DNA of 64,000 nt from Neurospora tetraspora (Eukaryota > Ascomycota > Sordariomycetes > Sordariales > Sordariaceae): positions 1,860,001 through 1,924,000 of the forward strand of contig NW_026944386.1 of assembly GCF_033439725.1 (NCBI RefSeq), in the 5' to 3' direction. Shown in pieces: positions 1-9,509 of the stretch; position 1 is the first letter of the stretch; each line of letters begins with the position of its first letter. Under the pieces are notes generated by a model, which ran no database searches, had not been told where the DNA came from, and saw nothing but the letters and a program-made list of their open reading frames with translations. The translations under genes and the position numbers were made by a program.

Positions 1-23
1 AGGTGTAGCTCCCACGAAGGATT

Positions 24-1175
24 GTGGGTGTAAGCTCTACGGCCTCTGGCAATGATTTGATGGACCTGAATTTTGAGCCAGCCACCATGCAATATGTCCC
101 GCATCCCACTCAGATTCCTCCCTTGAGTTTCAGCAGTGGCCATTCCTCTTTCCATGATCCAAACTTCGAGGTCAACATGGGGCTCCCGGCCTTCCACTTC
201 GACGAGGAGGGAAACTTGGCTTCCCAATTCCAGAGTCTGGCGCCTCTGATTTGCGACTGATTCCGAGTCTCGTGTACCAGGAACCGGAATTGCTCCCCAA
301 AAAAAAAGACTCCCACACCTCTCCGTCCATTGGCTTTCCCAGAGCCACCTCGACTGGTTCCTCCCAATCGAGCACCCCCGTCTTCCTTGAATTCGGTTCA
401 GTCTACTCCTCACACAACTCTTAATCGAGCACCACATCATCTTCCTGTCAACCAGGCTCAGACACAGTCTCGTCTAACTGTTGCGCCAATTAGTTCACGC
501 CAAAACTCCGCGAGCATCCGGCAGCCTTCGACACCTACCGCACAAGGCCCAGCGAGTCAGCAGCTCCGGACTGTGGGCAATGAGAATATTGCCCTCTTTT
601 CTGGGAACGAATCTCCACCACTTTCAGTTTCCGGTCTGTATATACAATGTCTTTGGCACTGGCCCCAGCTCTAGCTTGTCTCAACTTTCTAGTCAGAGTA
701 TTGAGCGAGGGACTTCTCGCCCTGCACCTTGTCAACAAAACGGCAGACCGCCTACGGCCCCGAACCGCCGAATTACCAAACAGCCATCATCACCGACAAT
801 ACCTCACGTATTGGAGAACCGAACGATTACACAAAATCAGGCACCTCTTGCAACCCAGCCTGTTATTGATGCGCCTACTCAGCAGCCAAACGCTATCAGC
901 GCACCGAATACTCAAGCACAGCTCCCGATTACCTCTAGCAATCTTACCAACCGTGGCCTACCTACCTAACTCCAGGTTTGCGACCAGTTCGCTCAGCGCC
1001 AGAGAGTTCTTCCACACCGGCTCCTCCTCAAACCCAGCACCTGAATCTTCTTGGGGCACTCGAGCACAAGCGAGTGAAACTCTTTCAGAGCCGGCTTTGC
1101 AAGCAGAGGCTTCAAGATGTATTCAACGATGCGATTGGTAGCACGGTCACTAAGGCCCGGAAGATCGAGTGTTGA
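24..1175 (+). pseudogene. Decayed Pro/Ser/Gln-rich protein gene
   Basis: One frame runs open from about position 9 to 674 except for a single TGA at 258-260. It encodes acidic and aromatic residues at first, then a Pro/Ser/Thr/Gln-rich stretch (for example HHLPVNQAQTQSRL). The same composition continues after about 675 in the next frame (QQNGRPPTAPNRR to TSSNLTNRGLPT), and in a third frame from 978 to 1175 (LLGALEHKRVKLFQSR). An A9 run at about 300 lies inside the first block. A TGA is one C-to-T change from CGA, so a point mutation plus frameshifts, or unrecognised introns, would explain the pattern. The composition resembles disordered regulatory proteins, but no domain is visible. It may extend left of the window, although the first in-frame codon group contains a TAG at 6-8. 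Confidence 0.4.
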
Positions 1176-1453
1176 TGTTGCGCGAGCGGCGGCGGATCTG
1201 GTGACCTTGTGCTGTTCCGCCTAGCAACTCCGTCAACCCTAGGTGGCCTAGCTGCGACATGTCAGTCCAGTGCCTGTTCTGCCACCAGGAGAAGGCGGGC
1301 ATAAAAGCCAGCTCGCTGAGCCGGTGGAGAGGTTGCAAGCGGTTATCGTAAAGTGACTCCAAAAATGGACGTTGGTACACTTGACGGCGTGTCTGTGTGG
1401 TTCTTCCAAGGGCAGGTGGCCTGGTGGTTTCACGGAGGGGTGTTCTTGCGGTC

Positions 1454-2070
1454 TCAGAGGGAAGTCTGGGAGTGCGCGCGGAGAACACGACGAGCTTCCC
1501 GAACGAGCCTGTCGCTGAGGGTGGGATTGATGAGGCACAACACCTTGCCACGGGCGAGGTACCAAGCCTCGCGACAAATCTCGCATTCGCACTCCTCGGG
1601 AAACATCTCGTCGAGCATCAAATGGTGCAGAAGGTTCTCCGCTCTAAGGTATTGGCGGAGGGCCGAATTACACATCTAAAAGTTGCGGTGGCCATCGAGC
1701 GGCACCAGACCCTGCGTGATGTAATAGTAATTAATCACGTAAACGGGCTGACGGGGGCGGACATTGTCGCTTCGTCCCTTGGCTGATGCTTGCTTTGGTG
1801 GAGTAGTAGGGTTGGTGTTGTGGTATTGAGGGAAGAACAAGGACCAGACAGAAGCAGCATCTCGCCCAATGTCTGGCGGGATGTGTTCTTCGCACGCACT
1901 TGGTTGCAGTAGATGCATTTGGCGGACAAGCACTTGTCACCCTCCTTGGCCTGGAATTCGACGAAGGCGGCATGAACCTCAGCAAGAGGAATCTCGGGCA
2001 AGTTGGGGTTGGTCTGCTTGGTCTTCTGGCGCTTGGCGGAAGACTGCTCACTCGGCCGCCCAAACGGCAT
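1454..2070 (-). pseudogene. BED-type zinc-finger-like relic
   Basis: Reading leftward from 2070, the frame starts MPFGRPSEQSSAKRQKTK and reaches EVHAAFVEFQAKEGDK, then AKCIYCNQVRAKNTSRQ. This is the C-x2-C half and flanks of a BED-type zinc finger, a DNA-binding fold common in hAT-type transposases and their derivatives. The expected His/Cys pair is missing where the frame is lost (about 1880). A second frame continues with VYVINYYYITQGLVPLDGH, is cut by one TAG at 1676-1678, and resumes with LRQYLRAENLLHHLMLDEMF and ECECEICREAWYLARGK down to 1454. Two frameshifts or lost introns plus a stop make this a broken gene. Its 5' end abuts the helicase relic directly. Confidence 0.45.
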
Positions 2071-2720
2071 GGAAAGTGGCTGAGAAGAGCATATACTTGA
2101 TGTTGCCCTCTTCCTGGTCCCTGTCGGGGTTTTGGTGGGTTAAATCATTCCATCCGGAGACGGGGGAATCTGGTCGAACTTCTTCTTCCAATCGTCGTGG
2201 ATCATCCCGCCCGCGTCATCGATGACCGTGTAGCGGGCACGACACAAGGCCAATCGTCTTGCCAGCATCTCGTCCGCATGGTCAACCAGTAGTCTCCCCG
2301 GCCCGCGCAAGGCTGGATCCGAAGAAATTGGGCGAAGCGCAGCTTCATATGGCTCTCCCCAATCTCAATCACCAACGGCTAGCTGTATCCTAATCCCCAA
2401 CGCCAAAAAATTGCCGGTCTACACTTAACGTTTAGCTGTATCCTAATCATCATCCGCATGGTCAATTACCATGTAGCGAACACGACGCAAGGTCATGAGC
2501 TCCGGACGCTCCATGAATTCGATAAGACGACCGGGAGAAGCGATGAGGATATCGCAGCCTTTGGCGATTTACTCCATCTGCTCCCTGCTGGGACCGTTAT
2601 CCATCCAGTCAATTGGTCGGCCCAGGGCGGTCCATGAAATCGATCAGACGACTGGGAAAAGGGATGAGGATATCGCAGCCTTTGGCAAATTGTTCCATGT
2701 GCTCTTGGTGGGATTCCCAT
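2071..2720 (-). pseudogene. DEAD-box RNA helicase relic, scrambled
   Basis: Several pieces of a DED1/DBP-type DEAD-box helicase can be read leftward. At 2625-2719 one frame gives EHMEQFAKGCDILI then PSRLIDFMDRPG. At 2500-2590 a second, similar copy gives EQME-stop-IAKGCDILIASPGRL and FMERPELMTLRRVRYMVID followed by HADD, a degraded DEAD box. At 2160-2290 LLVDHADEML and YTVIDDAGGM-IHDDWKKKFDQI appear. At 2071-2120 DQEEGNIKYMLFSATF carries the SAT motif (motif III). Stops, frameshifts and damaged DEAD residues rule out a working enzyme. The order of motifs (PTPGR-like, DEAD, SAT) is right for the minus strand, but the motif-Ib/DEAD segment is present more than once. No C-terminal RecA domain is seen. 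Confidence 0.6.
2273..2465. repeat. Direct repeats inside the helicase relic
   Basis: Two exact direct repeats mark a duplicated segment. TCCGCATGGTCAA occurs at 2273-2285 and 2453-2465, and TAGCTGTATCCTAATC occurs at 2380-2395 and 2433-2448. Both lie next to the copies of the degraded DEAD motif, so they look like footprints of tandem duplication followed by decay. Confidence 0.6.
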
Positions 2721-2759
2721 CAGAACTTTTGCACTCTCCTGCTACAAAGACTGGCCGAG

Positions 2760-3473
2760 CTCACTTGTCTTCTTCTCCTCGTATTGATCCTGGTAGTACC
2801 TGACCTCGCCAACTGGGGCCGGGGTTGGATCGTTGAAGATGTTTTTTACGACATCCTCCTCCTCCTGAGTCGCAAATCTGCCAATCCTGGGGCAGAGTTG
2901 GCGCAGGCGGGCAGCGAGGCTTCTGTGCTCCTCCTGGCCGGTGATCCAGTCGCCAATGCCGCCAGAGCCGCGGCGCTGAAGCCACTCGCCCCAACCCGGC
3001 CACCTATCAGCCCGGAATTGACCCGCCCTGCAGAGCTGAGTCTCTCGTCGTTGTAGTCTGCCCCAGCCGTGAGCTGGCGGTTTAGATCTTCAATGAGGAT
3101 AGAAAGTTCTGCTATCGCTCTATGCTGCGCCCTTGCGTCCTTTACGGCGGCGGCGCTGGTGGCTGTCACGAAAGATGTCGAGAGACTAGGCCTTGCGGCC
3201 ATTCTTGCACTCTGAGATGTCGCGGCCAGCAGGCACCGAGTTGAGGAGATCGAAGCAAGCCTGCTTCTTCAGATGGTGCTGTACGCAATGCGCACGAACT
3301 TGAGCAATTCGCCGCTGCGCCCACCCAGACCAATTTGCCAGGTCAAGGAGTGTCCCGAGAAAATTTGCAAGCATTGACTTCTCCGCCATTCCTGAGCTCC
3401 AGCTTGTCCAAGAGGGACCTACTCGACTCGTGTCGAACCCACCGACGACTCGTTCAGGACTGCTGGCCTGCAC
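2760..3473 (-). pseudogene. Frame-broken coding relic upstream of the helicase relic
   Basis: Protein-like frames are visible on the minus strand. One (3202 to about 3000) reads QHRAIAELSILIEDLNRQLT then ADYNDERLSSAGRV. At about 3000 a different frame takes over with GEWLQRRGSGGIGDWITG, LAARLRQLCPRIGRFATQ and EEEDVVKNIFNDPTPAPVGE down to about 2765. A further frame at 3186-3473 contains LLDLANWSGWAQRRIAQVR. Composition and codon choice look coding, but no single frame spans the block and no family is recognised. It could be the decayed N-terminal part of the adjacent helicase or an unrelated gene. Confidence 0.3.
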
Positions 3474-3539
3474 CCAGCCATACTCGGCAACGTTGAGCTT
3501 GCGGGCTAAGATGTGTCCACCCCTAGAGGTATTCAGCGC

Positions 3540-3780
3540 TGCTGTGCCCCCGCAACTGTCCTAGGGCGAGAAAGTGTTGGAGGACTAAGGTGACTCGCTG
3601 ACCGCGAAACCATCGTTTGGTTTACCGCTGGAGCAAAGGAGACCGCTCGGTTAGGTCAGCACCGTCAACAAGACCACCTGGACACTTGAAAGTTAAGACG
3701 AGCAGAACCCACTAGTACGGTGCTCACGGCGGGCCAACGGCTCACGTTCTAGCCTCAGCCGGGGAACACTACTTCTCTGC
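3540..3780. other. Short non-coding stretch between relics
   Basis: Nothing beyond short shadow frames is seen here. It separates the relic at 2760-3473 from the one at 3784-4060. Confidence 0.4.
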
Positions 3781-3783
3781 CTA

Positions 3784-4060
3784 GAGCAAACGATGAGTTT
3801 GATCCTATTTGCTCGAGTAGCAACGCGAGGCGGCTTGAGAGCGTCACTGGGCGAAGGGAACACCCTTGAGCACCCGCTCGTCGTCGTCGAGGTCGTCCTT
3901 ATCCCTGTACTTTCCCCGTTTGCTGAGCTTGGGGAATTCGCACGGCCTGTCCTCAATGATCACGGGCATTGTCTTCATGTTGTTGACTAATTGCTGAATC
4001 TTGTTGATCAGTCTGTCGATGGGTGATGGAAAGGTATTTGTCCTTCTCGCTTAGATGGTT
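3784..4060 (-). pseudogene. Coding relic with in-frame stops
   Basis: Reading leftward from about 4030, one frame gives PIDRLINKIQQLVNNMKTMP, then VIIEDRPCEFPKLSKRGKYR, then DKDDLDDDERVLKGVPFAQ, then a TGA at about 3844. After that it resumes with RSQAASRCYSSK and a further stop. The long charged, well-formed peptide argues for former coding DNA. I do not recognise the family. Intact upstream and downstream exons are absent. Confidence 0.35.
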
Positions 4061-4236
4061 TGATTGTCCGTTGGCGAGACTAAAGTTGCGACCGGGACCA
4101 GAGCCGGGACCTAGAATACGATATTAACGGGGCGTAAGAGGAGTCGTCGCTAGTATATTCCAGCCGGAGACGGGTTGCTGAGGGATGGTGAAGGGAGTGG
4201 GGATGGGGAAGTTGACGTCTGCCCGAGAAGACGACC

Positions 4237-4479
4237 ATGGCCACCACCCCAGAAGTCCTTCCAGGGCCAGAAAGCCCGGGATATGATTGCCCGTTGAGGC
4301 TGCTAAGGAGACAGAGATTGACGAATTCTGGGCAAGGCTGTCCAGTCCAGGGAGAACAGGATATTGTGAGGTTGGGGCTGCTAAATTTTGACCCGGAAGG
4401 AGAGAGAGATTGGTGGTTTGGCTCAACTCCCGTCACCCAATACGGATTGCTCAATCCCCGCAGCACGGCATTTCATTGA
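4237..4479 (+). pseudogene. Short coding-like frame, unknown product
   Basis: An 80-residue frame opens with ATG in the context GACCATGGCC and includes LGLLNFDPEGERDWWFGSTP near its end. Composition is protein-like, but it is isolated among relics and has no recognisable domain. It may be a fragment of the same decayed locus as the next frames. Confidence 0.25.
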
Positions 4480-4589
4480 ACCGGATCCCGACAAACACTC
4501 CTTCCGAAAGAAGGGAAATTCCAAGCGGTCCTGCGCCGCAGGATGGGAAGGAGCTTCCAAGAACCTGTTGATCCTATCTCCAGTCCTCC

Positions 4590-5489
4590 ACCATGGCCCC
4601 TTCCCCCATGGACAAGAACTTGAACGTCCAAGTCATGTCCGTTCGACTGATTGCTCGACGGTGACGCAGCTCTTCCTGTCCACGACAAGTGGCCAGCCCA
4701 TGCCACTGCATTCAACTCACCGAACACTGATATCCTCAAGGCAAGTCAGAATATCATCAACCTCAAGAGCACACTTGCTCCTAACGGCAATCGGCAGCAA
4801 CCGTTCTTTCAAGCTGACCTGGCCTGCCTGGGGCTCACCAGTGGCCCTCAAGCCAGACCACAGTGGCAGCCCCATGTCCGACTTTCCGTAAGCCATTGTG
4901 AACAATCGGACAGCCGCGTCGGCTAACCAGCATGTGTCCAGCTTCGACCTCGGCCGTTACACGCCTTTACGAACGCTTTCTCGTCGGCCGAGGAGGTCTG
5001 GCTACTGAGTACATAGCCCAGCCTCCTCACACTCTCGGCATGGCCAGCGCCCATCATGGGCTCACTCGGCACTACTATCTCCCGCCCATACCCAACCTTC
5101 GTGAATTGGAGGAGGCCATCGAGGCACTTGAACGGCCGGCAGCGCCTGATCAAGTCGAACCGGTCATCATCAAGACCGTCAACGCCGTCAACGCCAACGT
5201 CAACAGCGCCGCCAACGCCAACAACGCTATCAACACCAACAACGCTGTCAACACCAACAACACTGTCAATGCCAACAAGGCCACCAATGTCAACAGCACT
5301 GCCATGGTCAACACCGCTGTCAACGCCAACAACGCTGTCAACGCCAACAAGGTCACCAATGTCAACAGCACCGCCATGCCGGCCATGGTCAACAGCACTC
5401 TATGGTTAGGGGTCACAACGCTGCCAACGTTAACCAAGGATGACCTCCAGAAAATGGACCACACCGAACTCTTTCTCGGGCTTCCCTAG
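4590..5489 (+). pseudogene. Frame-broken gene relic with Asn-rich repeat
   Basis: After CACCATGGCC at about 4590 the frame reads APSPMDKNLNVQVMSVRLI and then meets TGA. A second frame (4651-4926) gives LPVHDKWPAHATAFNSP, ASQNIINLKSTLAPNGNRQQ and FFQADLACLGLTSGPQ. A third (4932-5489) gives RLYERFLVGRGG, then LPPIPNLRELEEAIEALERP, then a long Asn/Ala/Val/Thr tandem repeat and TKDDLQKMDHTELFLGLP before a stop. Three coding-like frames in a row without clear splice sites suggest a decayed gene. Alternatively the third frame alone could be a surviving repeat protein. Confidence 0.35.
5170..5397 (+). repeat. Asn-rich coding minisatellite
   Basis: Imperfect 18-bp units of the type AACAACGCTGTCAACACC encode hexapeptides of the NNAVNA/NNAVNT type. 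A larger block is also duplicated: one copy reads NANKATNVNSTAMVN and the other NANKVTNVNSTAMPAMVN. All variants keep the three-base register, so the array grew in multiples of three. The same DNA reads as a Ser/Thr/Pro repeat in the next frame. Confidence 0.7.
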
Positions 5490-5789
5490 CAACGGTCTCT
5501 CCAACACTCGGCCTTTCCGGCAAAACAAACTTTTCGTCTCAGCAGCACAATGTCTGTTGTGTCCATTGGGTAGGCTGAGAGGCCCTCCAACGTGCAGCTC
5601 GGTCGTTGTGGCTTGCCTAGGCGGGCTACGGAAATGCAGTCTTCCGCGGCTTCCAGCTTTTAGGCACTATAGCCCATCAACCACGGACGACCAAAAGGTC
5701 ACCCAGAAGGCTCCGTACCTCAACGGATGCCGGTATGGTCCCCGACAACAACAGCAACCGCGCCTTCAAGCTGACTGGCTGCCCAGCTG

Positions 5790-6620
5790 GTGTCTAACAG
5801 TAACCCAAGGTTACCATTCGGTCGTTTAGGGACATAAATGCTCGCACATGGCGAGCATGATTTCTTCGGGAGCCTTCCGGTTTCTCGGCCGTCCGGTCAA
5901 GCTCTGCTACGATATCGGACCGGTTCTCAGATGGCCGTGCCATTGATTTTCGACGGCCGTCGAAGGAACAACGTAAGTTGTCCAATCCCGAAAGCAAGAT
6001 GTCCACGCACATCATCTGATCCCATCTTGTTGAATCTTGCTAACCATCCCGTGGCCTTGATACTAGCTCAAAGATCCCGCGGTTTTGTAGAAGTTCATAA
6101 GGCCGACATACCGGTTGTTCTCTCCCTACCCGTTCAACTTTCGAAATACAAATGAAGAATGGATTGCCTGCACCAGATACATACCCCAAGTCCAGGAATG
6201 TCAGACTGACGACTGAATGGACAACAACGCCAACGGCCCTGTGAGCTCAAGCGCCACCAAGATCAGGCAGAAACAACACTTCCGCGGAGAAAACGGCGAA
6301 GATAAGGGCTCGGACTTCTGCGGCCGATGGCGATGCTACTCTTACTGGCTCGAGACGCCTCTTTTCTCCGAACCTTTCGGCTGTTGGGTCTTGGAGGCGA
6401 TTGAAGACCGGAAGAGGAGATCCGCAAAGGTGCGTTGTTACTGATAGTGTCTGTGTGGAAGAGTGGGAGACTAATGAGCCTAGGCCCGGCCAGAATGTGC
6501 ATCAACGCCGTGCCGTCAAATAGCCCACAAGTACAATGCACGGGTGAACTGCAAATCCAATCATGGCTCTTGCGAGGTGTTGGGCTAAGTATTTGTGTGC
6601 TTTTCTGGCATCCAATCTAG
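5790..6620 (+). pseudogene. Decayed coding stretch with in-frame stops
   Basis: One plus-strand frame reads TIRSFRDINARTWRA, a TGA, then FLREPSGFSAVRSSSATISD and RPSKEQRKLSNPESKMSTHI before further stops. Around 6217-6444 another frame gives MDNNANGPVSSSATKIRQKQ and EPFGCWVLEAIEDRKRR. A third, at about 6260-6580, gives KTAKIRARTSAADGD and VEEWETNEPRPGQNVHQRRA with TAG and TGA interruptions. Base composition is not AT-rich, so heavy RIP mutation is not evident. No family is recognised. Confidence 0.3.
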
Positions 6621-6971
6621 TGAGAAGCTGAACCTACTTGAGCAGAGCCTCGTCTATTTACGGTTGTGCATTTGACCAACACAGATAGCAAAAGGTGTGT
6701 TACACGGCTAAGCCATATGCAACGGACGAGCTGACATGAAAGTAGGCTGCAAGAAATTGGGTTGTGTAGCTACCTGCTTGGGTTGACCGATGTCTACGTG
6801 GGTTGGAGATGTATATGTCTTCTATTTAGGGGGGAATGAAGCATCTCATTCTTGGAGTGTCGTCGCCTGTCTGGTCTGTAAACCTCTCCCCGGTTCCTCG
6901 CTTGTCATTTTTCGCTCTCGAAACATTTCAAGTTTGTCTTTCTGTCATCTACTCCACGATCAATCCGCCTT
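6621..6971. promoter_or_regulatory. Upstream region of the membrane-protein gene
   Basis: No gene is seen. The stretch just before 6972 contains CT-rich leader-like sequence (TTGTCTTTCTGTCATCTACTCC), typical of fungal 5' leaders, so it probably holds the promoter and leader of the next gene. Confidence 0.3.
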
Positions 6972-8450
6972 ATGGATTCATCCAGAGGAACAGTTTCCTA
7001 TGTCGGTCACAACTATCACAATTGGAATGACCGTGGTGATGATTCCCCACAACATTTCCCCTCTGGCGTCCACATGCCGGAGGAAAATGTCCCGCTCCAT
7101 GGTCAACCAGGACGTACGAATTCTCGACGCTACTCGGAATCGGAGAGAACTGGCTCATCTTTGAAGGGCCTGGATAACGACAACAACCATGCATATGCTT
7201 GGCGACCAGGAGGCTTCAGACGCTTCCCATATATCGGTTACATTCCTTTGTTTCTGAGTATGGCTTGTGAGTACAATAGTCCCCATGAGTTCGAGGCCCT
7301 AGTACACAAACTGTCTAGATCTCTAGCTTCCACTGAAGCAGGCCAAGTAGACTACAAACTCCCCTACTTTGCGAACATAGGTAATCTGCTCTGGGGCGCC
7401 CGGACACATTTCAGCATAGTAAAAAGAGGGTAAAAAGACGGCAAGAAGAAAGTAAAGACAGGGTAAGAAGGGGGTAAAAAAAGGGTAAAGAGAAGGCAAG
7501 GAGAAAGTAAAGAGATGATAAAGAGAAAGTGAGAAGAAAGTGAAAATAAGGTGAAAATAAGGTAAGAAGAAGGTGAGAAGAGGGTAAAAAGAAGTTGAAG
7601 AGAGAGTAAAGACAGGATGAAAAGAAAGTGAAAGGCGGGTAGTATAGTATGGGGGAATGTTACTATGGAGGAGGCGACAGGAATGCGCTGGAACTTCACA
7701 ACACAAGACCCAGGAGATGCCAAAGGTACAGTCCGGTCCTACATCGATTACACCGGGGCTGCATCCTTCTTATACGAGAGAGTTTCTTCTAACGAGATGG
7801 CTGGTAAATGTGGCCCAGCCTTCGACGATCCAATGGAGGATATCTTGAATAGCTACCGAGAATTGGCTTTGCGTCTGTCTATCCACGAGGGGATGAGAAC
7901 GTACCAGGATGCTATAAAAGCAGGTAATAAGCCAGGGGCCCTGACTGCTCAACAAAATGTTAGTTACACGAGCCATCAATATCTCACGGAGTACGCCGCC
8001 AACAAGCCAGGCCTCGCCTTAGCGGTAACGTTCAGTCTTTTCGGCCCCATTGCCATCTTCTTCCTCTTCCAGGGCTGGCAAACTCTCGGAAGAAGATTTT
8101 CCTTCAGCCCATTCGAGCTGGCCAACTCTCTCCTTCTTCGGTCACCACTGCCTTCGTCGTCATCACGGTCCACCAGCAGTGATGACGACTCTATCTTTGA
8201 ACTAAAGCAACGACAACATCAACTGTCTTCGCTTCTTGCTAACTGCAGTAGTAACGCCTCGGCTGAGCAACTAGTTGAGCCAATTCGTCAAAGGGCAGGT
8301 CAGGGTGGTGATGGCGAGCAGGATACGAAGTCCAAGGAGCCAGTCGTGCAGTATGGAGTGCTTGACGGTACGGGCCTGCTTGGGTTTGCTATCTCGGATG
8401 CGAATGGCGTTGTTCACGCTCGGGAACCGAGAGTGGGAGAGATGCTATGA
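6972..8450 (+). CDS. Predicted fungal multi-pass membrane protein, split by a minisatellite
   Basis: The first coding block starts at ATG 6972 and carries a Ser/Asp-rich head, then WRPGGFRRFPYIGYIPLFL, an Arg-flanked first membrane segment. It runs open to 7431. The second block (7632-8450, same frame numerically) has GMRWNFTTQD, a probable lumenal part with several N-glycosylation sequons, the membrane segment LALAVTFSLFGPIAIFFLF, then GWQTLGRRFSFSPFELANSL. That ending is typical of uncharacterised fungal membrane proteins (DUF3176-like group). The blocks are separated by 20 purine-rich 11-bp repeats. One in-frame splice would use the donor at 7430 and the AG at 7641-7642. Other donor/acceptor pairs are possible, and an expansion that broke the gene cannot be excluded. 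The product would be about 410 residues. Confidence 0.5.
7419..7638 (+). repeat. 11-bp purine minisatellite, 20 units
   Basis: Exactly 20 units of 11 bp can be laid end to end from 7419 to 7638. Consensus is GTRARRAGRRR: GTAAAAAGAGG, GTAAAGACAGG, GTGAGAAGAAA and similar. The plus strand is almost pure purine. Fourteen units begin GTAA or GTGA, matching the core of a 5' splice site; the others carry one change there (GCAA, ATAA, ATGA, TTGA). Eleven is not a multiple of three, so the array cannot vary in copy number inside an exon without frameshift. Confidence 0.9.
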
Positions 8451-9265
8451 TCTGGGCTTTCATGAGTCTTACGACTTAGAGTTTCTTGTGGTTTCGCGGG
8501 ACCTAGAAGTGGTTCTGTGGTTCTGATATGGGATGCTTTGCTCGTTCTGGTAACTGATGTCGAGAAGATATGATACACATGGTACTACTGCCTTCTCCTA
8601 GTTGGACAATTCAGAAATGCCGAGCTACCGTTCAGTTAGCAGTAAAGGTACCGTATAATTCCAAGTAACTCGTATATGTATGTCAAGTTGTCAACTTTTC
8701 AGGATGAAAGATCCCGAAACGTCTGCCGGTCGTCTTCGACGTACTTTGATGTGGACATAAGTGGCCTTTAACCCTACAGTTGACATATTCGAGCTACTCG
8801 AGATTACACGGTACCTATCAAGGAGGATGGTCGATGTTCTTATTCTACGGATGCCAAAAAGGAGTTACCGCAGGTCGCTTGTTGGCAATGTTTACACTAG
8901 GAAAGGTCTGGCTGGAGGTACGTAGGCGGGGAAGAGTTCCTACTGTGTACTGCCTGCAGAAAGGAAGCTGCAATTCAGAGCAATGGGTTCCGCGGGGCAG
9001 GAGCATGGATACCTCCACATATGGTCAGTCGGTTTTGGTTACTGCAAATACGACTTGTCTTCAACACATCAATCAGTGTCAGGCAATCGTCAGGTATGGA
9101 ACGGGCCGGGCATGATATTGGAGCATATCGAAACAAATAACATGATAAGAAACGAGGTCCCCTTGAGCCGTGGGCCCCAAAAATTTACAGAGTAAGCAAG
9201 AGACAAATATCAGCACGATTGTCGTCCGTCAGATTTAGGTTGGACATGTTTGGGGTCGTCGAAAT

Positions 9266-9284
9266 AAGCTTAACCGTTAAGCTT
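9266..9284. repeat. Perfect palindrome, 9-nt arms
   Basis: AAGCTTAAC-C-GTTAAGCTT: two 9-nt arms around one C. It could be a dimer-binding site, but no transcript context is known. Confidence 0.6.
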
Positions 9285-9509
9285 TTCCGGCGTAGCCAAT
9301 CACAGCCGTTTATTTACATGTGTAAGAAGCCAAGGTCCTGTCCAGGTTCTAGATAGGTATCCCTGGTGAGACACTAAAAGAAGGGTGTTTGACAGGCAGG
9401 TTCAGCTAATTTTAGGCTACCTATCTTCAATACTTTTAGGAGTAGATGTAGATAGATAGAAAGCTTAAATTCATATCCGTGCGGTTCTCAGTTTGTAGGT
9501 AGTCTAGTC

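Noticed and set aside
1-6600. Heavy RIP mutation as the cause of decay
   Set aside because: The region keeps a balanced base composition and is not TA-rich, so strong RIP is not apparent, though single C-to-T stops occur.
7419-7638. CRISPR-like repeat array
   Set aside because: Units are 11 bp with no spacers, and the host is a eukaryote.
7323-7723. Minus-strand Phe/Leu/Ser-rich frames of 119-127 residues over the 11-bp array
   Set aside because: They are the pyrimidine-strand reading of the minisatellite; the repeated peptide follows from the 11-bp unit, and no coding context supports it.
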